This document shows, in pieces, positions 60,378 through 64,000 of a DNA stretch of 64,000 nucleotides. A program made the translations under genes and the position numbers. Origin of the DNA: Parasphingopyxis sp. CP4. GTDB taxonomy: Bacteria; Pseudomonadota; Alphaproteobacteria; Sphingomonadales; Sphingomonadaceae. The DNA is taken from the NCBI RefSeq assembly GCF_013378055.1, contig NZ_CP051130.1, positions 2,234,001-2,298,000 on the forward strand. Direction: 5' to 3'. Numbering within the stretch: position 1 is the stretch's first letter; each line of letters begins with the position of its first letter. Under the pieces are notes generated by a model. It did no database searches and was not told the DNA's origin. It saw only the letters and a list, made by a program, of their open reading frames with translations.

Positions 60378-62492
60378 ATGGCGGCATCTCGAGCAAAGAC
60401 GCGTGGGCCGGTTTGGCGCATCACGGTCGGGCTGATCAAGCTCGGCCTGTATGTGACATTATTGGCCTTTGTCGCACTGGCCGTGGCGGTGGGCATCGCC
60501 ATGTCGTCGCTACCCGATTACGAGACACTGCAATCCTCGCCCAATGGGCAAACGGTTCGCGTGCGCGCCGCCGATGGCTCGGTGATCTTCGCCATGGGGC
60601 CAAGCTATGGCCAATGGCTGCGCCATGACGAAATCCCGGAAATCATGCGCGATGCGATGATCTCGGTCGAAGATCGGCGCTTCGAAAGCCATTTCGGCGT
60701 CGACCCGATCGGCATCGCCCGCTCGGTGCGCGTGCGCATTGAACGCGGCAGCTGGGTGCAGGGCGGCTCGACCATCACCCAGCAGCTCGCCCGCAACCTG
60801 TTCCTCACCAACACCCGCACCTTTGGCCGCAAGATCCGCGAGATGATTCTCGCGCTCGCGATGGAGCGGACCTTTACCAAGGAACAGATTCTCGAACTCT
60901 ATTTGAATCGCGTCTATTTTGGCGGTGGTGCTTATGGGATCGATGCGGCGTCACGGCGCTTCTTTGGCCATTCGGCACGCGATCTCGATCTGTCCGAATC
61001 CGCGGTTATCGCTGGCCTCGTCAAAGCACCCTCGCGCTATTCGCCGACCGCGGATGCCCAAGCCGCAATCGGTCGGGCAGGGGTTGTTCTCGATCTGATG
61101 GTCGAGACCGGCCAGATCACCCAATCCGAAGCTGCTGCCGCCGCGCCCGATGATGTATCCCTGGCTCCGCAGCCGCGGCGCAATTCGGTGCGCTATTTCA
61201 CCGACTGGGTGCTCAATCAGCTCGACCTGCTGGTCAATGAAACCCGCGCGCCGATCGATGTCTGGACAACGCTGGATCTCGAAATGCAGGCCCAGGCCGT
61301 CAATTCGGTCCGCGCCCATACGCCAGAAGGTGCGCAGGGCGCACTTGTCGCGCTGGATCGAGATGGAGCGGTACGCGCAATGGTTGGCGGGACCGATTAT
61401 GTGACGTCCAACTATAACCGTGCAGTAACCGCAGTCCGACAGCCCGGATCGTCCTGGAAATTGTTCGTCTATCTCGCAGCGCTTGAGAATGGATACACGC
61501 CCGAAGACCGCGTCGTCGACGAGCCGATCGACTGGAATGGCTGGCAACCGCGTAACAGCTCTGGACGTTTTTCCGGGGAAATGGATGTCCGCTCGGCCTT
61601 TGCCTATTCGGTGAATACGGTGGCCGCCCAGCTTGGCGCCGAAGTCGGGCTGCATACGGTGGCCAATATGGCCCAGCGCTTTGGCATCACGACCCCGGTG
61701 AACACCCATCCCTCCATGGTGCTCGGCACGTCCGAAGTCCGCGTGATCGAAATGGCGCGCGCCTTTGCTTCGGTTGCCGCGCGCGGCGTCGCCGTCGATC
61801 CCTATGGCATTGTCCGCGTCACGATGGAGGATCCGGAAACCCGCGAGGAAATCGATCTCCATGTCACCGAGATTGATCAGTCGCGCGTACTGGTCGCGCC
61901 CTATGTTGCTGCCGAGATGACCGATCTGTTGCAGACGGCAGTCGCAACGGGCACCGGACGCGCCGCCCAGATCGGCCGGCCGGTCGCCGGCAAGACGGGG
62001 ACGACGAGCTCCAATCGCGATGGCTGGTTTGTCGGCTTTTCATCCGGCCTCACCACAGCTGTATGGATGGGCCGTGACGATGCGCGGCGGGTTGGCGGGC
62101 TCCAGGGTGGCCGGGCTCCGGCCCGCGCCTTTGCCGATTTCATGCGCTATGCAGTATCGAGCCGACCGGTCGAAGAATTTGCCACCGATGTAACGCTTCC
62201 CGAATGGCAGCTGGAAGATCAGGACGACGCCTATTTCGGCGATCCGTTCCAGGACGAGATTTTCGTCGATGAAAATGGCATGCCGATAGGCACGCCCGGT
62301 GGCCCCATTCCCGATCGCTATGGCGATGGCAGCCAGCCCGGCAATATGGATGAGGACTGGCTCGACGAAGTGCTTCGCCGCAGCGAGGGCGATCGCCGGG
62401 CCGAGCAGGAACCCGCCCAGCCTTTTCCCAATGAAGAGCGCGACGACCCGCCGCCGGCGATCCGCGATCAGGAAGAAGTGCCCACCCAATAA
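60378..62492 (+). CDS. Class A penicillin-binding protein (PBP1A family)
   Basis: Bifunctional peptidoglycan glycosyltransferase/transpeptidase at the inner membrane, 704 residues. A helix lies at about 22-42 (YVTLLAFVALAVAVGIA). The GT51 domain has MISVEDRRFESHFGVDPIG, GGSTITQQLARNLFL and ILELYLNRVYFGGGAYGID. The transpeptidase has the SxxK motif SSWK in VRQPGSSWKLFVYLA, SxN as SVN in FAYSVNTVAA, and KTGTT. The tail is Asp/Pro-rich and probably disordered. It overlaps the YgjP-like gene at its 3' end by 25 bp. Confidence 0.95.
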   Translation: MAASRAKTRGPVWRITVGLIKLGLYVTLLAFVALAVAVGIAMSSLPDYETLQSSPNGQTVRVRAADGSVIFAMGPSYGQWLRHDEIPEIMRDAMISVEDRRFESHFGVDPIGIARSVRVRIERGSWVQGGSTITQQLARNLFLTNTRTFGRKIREMILALAMERTFTKEQILELYLNRVYFGGGAYGIDAASRRFFGHSARDLDLSESAVIAGLVKAPSRYSPTADAQAAIGRAGVVLDLMVETGQITQSEAAAAAPDDVSLAPQPRRNSVRYFTDWVLNQLDLLVNETRAPIDVWTTLDLEMQAQAVNSVRAHTPEGAQGALVALDRDGAVRAMVGGTDYVTSNYNRAVTAVRQPGSSWKLFVYLAALENGYTPEDRVVDEPIDWNGWQPRNSSGRFSGEMDVRSAFAYSVNTVAAQLGAEVGLHTVANMAQRFGITTPVNTHPSMVLGTSEVRVIEMARAFASVAARGVAVDPYGIVRVTMEDPETREEIDLHVTEIDQSRVLVAPYVAAEMTDLLQTAVATGTGRAAQIGRPVAGKTGTTSSNRDGWFVGFSSGLTTAVWMGRDDARRVGGLQGGRAPARAFADFMRYAVSSRPVEEFATDVTLPEWQLEDQDDAYFGDPFQDEIFVDENGMPIGTPGGPIPDRYGDGSQPGNMDEDWLDEVLRRSEGDRRAEQEPAQPFPNEERDDPPPAIRDQEEVPTQ

Positions 62493-63208
62493 AGCGCCGC
62501 GCCATGATCGCGCAGCCAACGGCGTTCTGCTTTCGGTTCACGGCCGAACAGATCAGCCACCACTGCGTGAAATTCGGGGCCGTGATGCATATGGACGCGG
62601 TGCGCGACCTCATGGGCGACAGTTGCGCTCAACACCTCCGGCGGCGCCATGATCAGCCGCCAGCTATAGCGGATGTTACCGCACGACGCGCAGCTGCCCC
62701 AGCGGCTCCGCGCATCGCCGATGCTGATCCGGCCGATCGTCACACCCGCCGCCAGCGCATATCGCGCCGATTCTTCGGTGAGCGTATGACGCGCTTCGTC
62801 TTTCAGCCAACGAACAAGGCGCGCACTCACGGCATCTTGTGGTCCGCCAACGCGAATGCTGTCTCCGGATAATGCGGGCTTGCGCGGATGCTCCGGCCTG
62901 TGGTCGATCCGCAGATCCGTGCCGCGATAGGGGAGGGTACCGCCCGGAAGGATCGGTCGCGGCATAGGCAGATCGGCGAGCTGGGCCTCGACCCAATCGC
63001 GCTGGCTTTCGGCCCAGCGCTCCGCCTTGGTGAGGCTTGCGCGTTGCGGGAGACTGAGCAATACGCGCCCGTCGCGCGGATCGACCCGCAGGCGAAAGGA
63101 TCGCACCCGTGGATGGCGATTCAGGGTGAGCGCGCGCCGATGGCCGCCGCCTTCAAAAACCAGCTCAGAGTTCGCGTTCGACACAATGATGCTCAAGATC
63201 GCCGGCAT
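62468..63208 (-). CDS. YgjP-like (M48-type) zinc metallopeptidase
   Basis: A 246-residue protein of the DUF45/YgjP family. The zinc motif HExxH is in [20 protein letters not shown], with a third ligand in the following region. [21 protein letters not shown] is the strongly conserved family segment before it. The N-terminal part ([19 protein letters not shown]) is typical of YgjP. I start it at MPAILSIIV, which overlaps the upstream YcgN-like gene by 44 bp; a GTG eight codons later is possible. The substrate is unknown. Confidence 0.85.
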   Translation of the reverse strand: MPAILSIIVSNANSELVFEGGGHRRALTLNRHPRVRSFRLRVDPRDGRVLLSLPQRASLTKAERWAESQRDWVEAQLADLPMPRPILPGGTLPYRGTDLRIDHRPEHPRKPALSGDSIRVGGPQDAVSARLVRWLKDEARHTLTEESARYALAAGVTIGRISIGDARSRWGSCASCGNIRYSWRLIMAPPEVLSATVAHEVAHRVHMHHGPEFHAVVADLFGREPKAERRWLRDHGAALYWVGTSS

Positions 63209-63599
63209 CGATTTCGGATATCGTCCAGCCGCGCGTCGATTCTCCGGCCCGGTGCACGGCGTCGCGATCGCCGCAGACCAGATAATGCCAGTCGGGAAGT
63301 GGCTCACCCTCGGCAAGCAGGCGATAGGCGCAGGTACGCGGCAGCCAGGGCGTATCGGCCATGTTGCGCGCGGTGAGCCGCAGGCAATCGGGCACCCGGA
63401 TCTTGCGATGCTTATAGTCCGTGCAGCGCGCCGTATCGAGATCGAGCAATTTGCACGCGACATTGGTCGCCTGGACTTCGCCCGTATCCGCATCCTGCAG
63501 CTTGTGGAGGCAGCATTTGCCGCAGCCATCGCATAGCGATTCCCATTCGCTGCGCGTCATCTGGTCGAGCCGCTTGGTTTCCCAGAAATTGCCGCTCAC
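63165..63599 (-). CDS. YcgN-like (UPF0260) Cys-cluster protein
   Basis: A 144-residue cytoplasmic protein with a Cys-rich cluster CDGCGKCC near residue 23 and further Cys residues in [14 protein letters not shown], in DCLRLTARN and in [19 protein letters not shown]. This matches UPF0260/YcgN, a family likely to bind metal. It starts 9 bp after the SCO1 stop and overlaps the YgjP-like gene downstream, so all three are likely one transcript. The function is not established. Confidence 0.9.
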   Translation of the reverse strand: MSGNFWETKRLDQMTRSEWESLCDGCGKCCLHKLQDADTGEVQATNVACKLLDLDTARCTDYKHRKIRVPDCLRLTARNMADTPWLPRTCAYRLLAEGEPLPDWHYLVCGDRDAVHRAGESTRGWTISEIDAGDLEHHCVEREL

Positions 63600-63608
63600 C
63601 GACGCATC

Positions 63609-64000
63609 CTATCGCGCCCAGCGCAGCAGGGCGTCTGCGATGGCTTCGGGCTGATCCTGCAAAGGCAGGATCGCCAGCGGTTCGCCGTCGGGCCCGAACA
63701 GGATCGCATTATTGCTATGATCGACGAGATAGGTGCCCGATCCATCATCCTCGCCAAGCTGATAATAGACACCATAGCTATCGACCGCGGCATCGATCGC
63801 TTCGCGCGAGCCCGACAGGCCCAGCATGCGCGGGTGGAAATTGTCGGTGAACTCCGCCAGCACTTCAGGAGTATCACGATCCGGGTCGACGCTTACGAAG
63901 ATCGGCGTGATCCGTTCGGCCATTTCCGGATCGCGCTCTTCCACGATCCGCATCGCCTGGCCGAGCCGCTGCATATCGACCGGGCAGACATCCGGGCAAA
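63609..64000 (-). CDS. SCO1/SenC-family copper-binding protein, 5'-truncated
   Basis: Thioredoxin-like protein that delivers copper to the CuA site of cytochrome oxidase or acts as a redox chaperone. The frame runs off the window, so the N-terminal signal or anchor is missing; about 130 codons remain. The copper motif CPDVCPVD is present at the edge (Cys-x3-Cys). The second ligand region is TYLVDHSNNAILFGPDGEPL with the conserved His, and ITPIFVSVDPDRDTPEVLAE is typical. The family call is secure. Confidence 0.93.
   Translation of the reverse strand, partial: CPDVCPVDMQRLGQAMRIVEERDPEMAERITPIFVSVDPDRDTPEVLAEFTDNFHPRMLGLSGSREAIDAAVDSYGVYYQLGEDDGSGTYLVDHSNNAILFGPDGEPLAILPLQDQPEAIADALLRWAR

Noticed and set aside
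1-64000. CRISPR array, insertion sequence or prophage
   Set aside because: No regularly spaced direct repeats, transposase, integrase or phage structural genes were seen; all palindromes are non-coding intergenic elements.

Overview
The window is chromosomal DNA of a GC-rich alphaproteobacterium, most likely a member of the Sphingomonadales. The reasons are the gene neighbourhoods (COQ9-feoA, metX-metW next to hisC, ftsE-ftsX with an MJ0042 zinc-ribbon gene), a RibB with an added N-terminal helix-turn-helix and a degenerate RibA half, a canonical CtrA-type site, and intergenic palindromes built on a GAGCTTGTCGAAG core. Genes are densely packed, with many 1-4 bp start/stop overlaps and convergent pairs that share a CTAG. 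I see no transposase, prophage or CRISPR array, and no gene-free stretch longer than about 300 bases. The genes at both window edges (thrS and a SCO1 gene) are cut.

Layout. 1-13.3 kb: thrS-infC, a DMT exporter, a VOC protein, a CPA-type antiporter, glnD, mutS and maeB. 13.3-19.4 kb: bamE, a cytochrome bc1 assembly chaperone with a DUF177 gene, ssb, an orphan feoA next to COQ9, a PuuD-like membrane protein, an Old Yellow Enzyme and an MddA-like methyltransferase. 19.4-24.3 kb: a riboflavin block (ribH, ribB, ribE, ribD) and tonB. 24.5-33 kb: tesB, a serine hydrolase, gltX, nadE, a LytTR membrane regulator divergent from a 44-residue membrane microprotein plus DUF2306 gene, then prs. 33-38.8 kb: a TetR/SDR pair, a VOC protein, a cupin, hisN and a large TIR-TolB-like-TPR membrane protein. 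39-43.2 kb: rpmI-rplT, a strong terminator, pheST. 43.3-51.5 kb: metW-metX, hisC, plsC-like, ydcF-like, ftsX-ftsE, an MJ0042 gene and a phosphofructokinase. 51.6-56.9 kb: tRNA-Leu(GAG), a nested palindromic element, then a chaperone-usher operon with two DUF4402 subunits. 57-59.8 kb: a three-gene type III polyketide cluster. The rest is msrB, a class A penicillin-binding protein, a YgjP-like metallopeptidase, a YcgN-like protein and SCO1.

Most of the window is housekeeping: translation, riboflavin and NAD synthesis, methionine and histidine synthesis, cell division, nitrogen signalling. The accessory loci worth attention are: (1) the DUF4402 chaperone-usher operon, with a perfect CtrA-type box upstream of its subunit gene and an intrinsic terminator between that subunit gene and the assembly genes; (2) the polyketide synthase-methyltransferase-flavoprotein operon, laid out like the Streptomyces srsABC phenolic-lipid operon; (3) the LytTR/microprotein/DUF2306 module; (4) the TIR-TolB-TPR protein; (5) the palindromic element beside tRNA-Leu. 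Two genes, infC and the phosphofructokinase gene, have their best Shine-Dalgarno sequences in front of non-canonical start codons (ATA and ATC).
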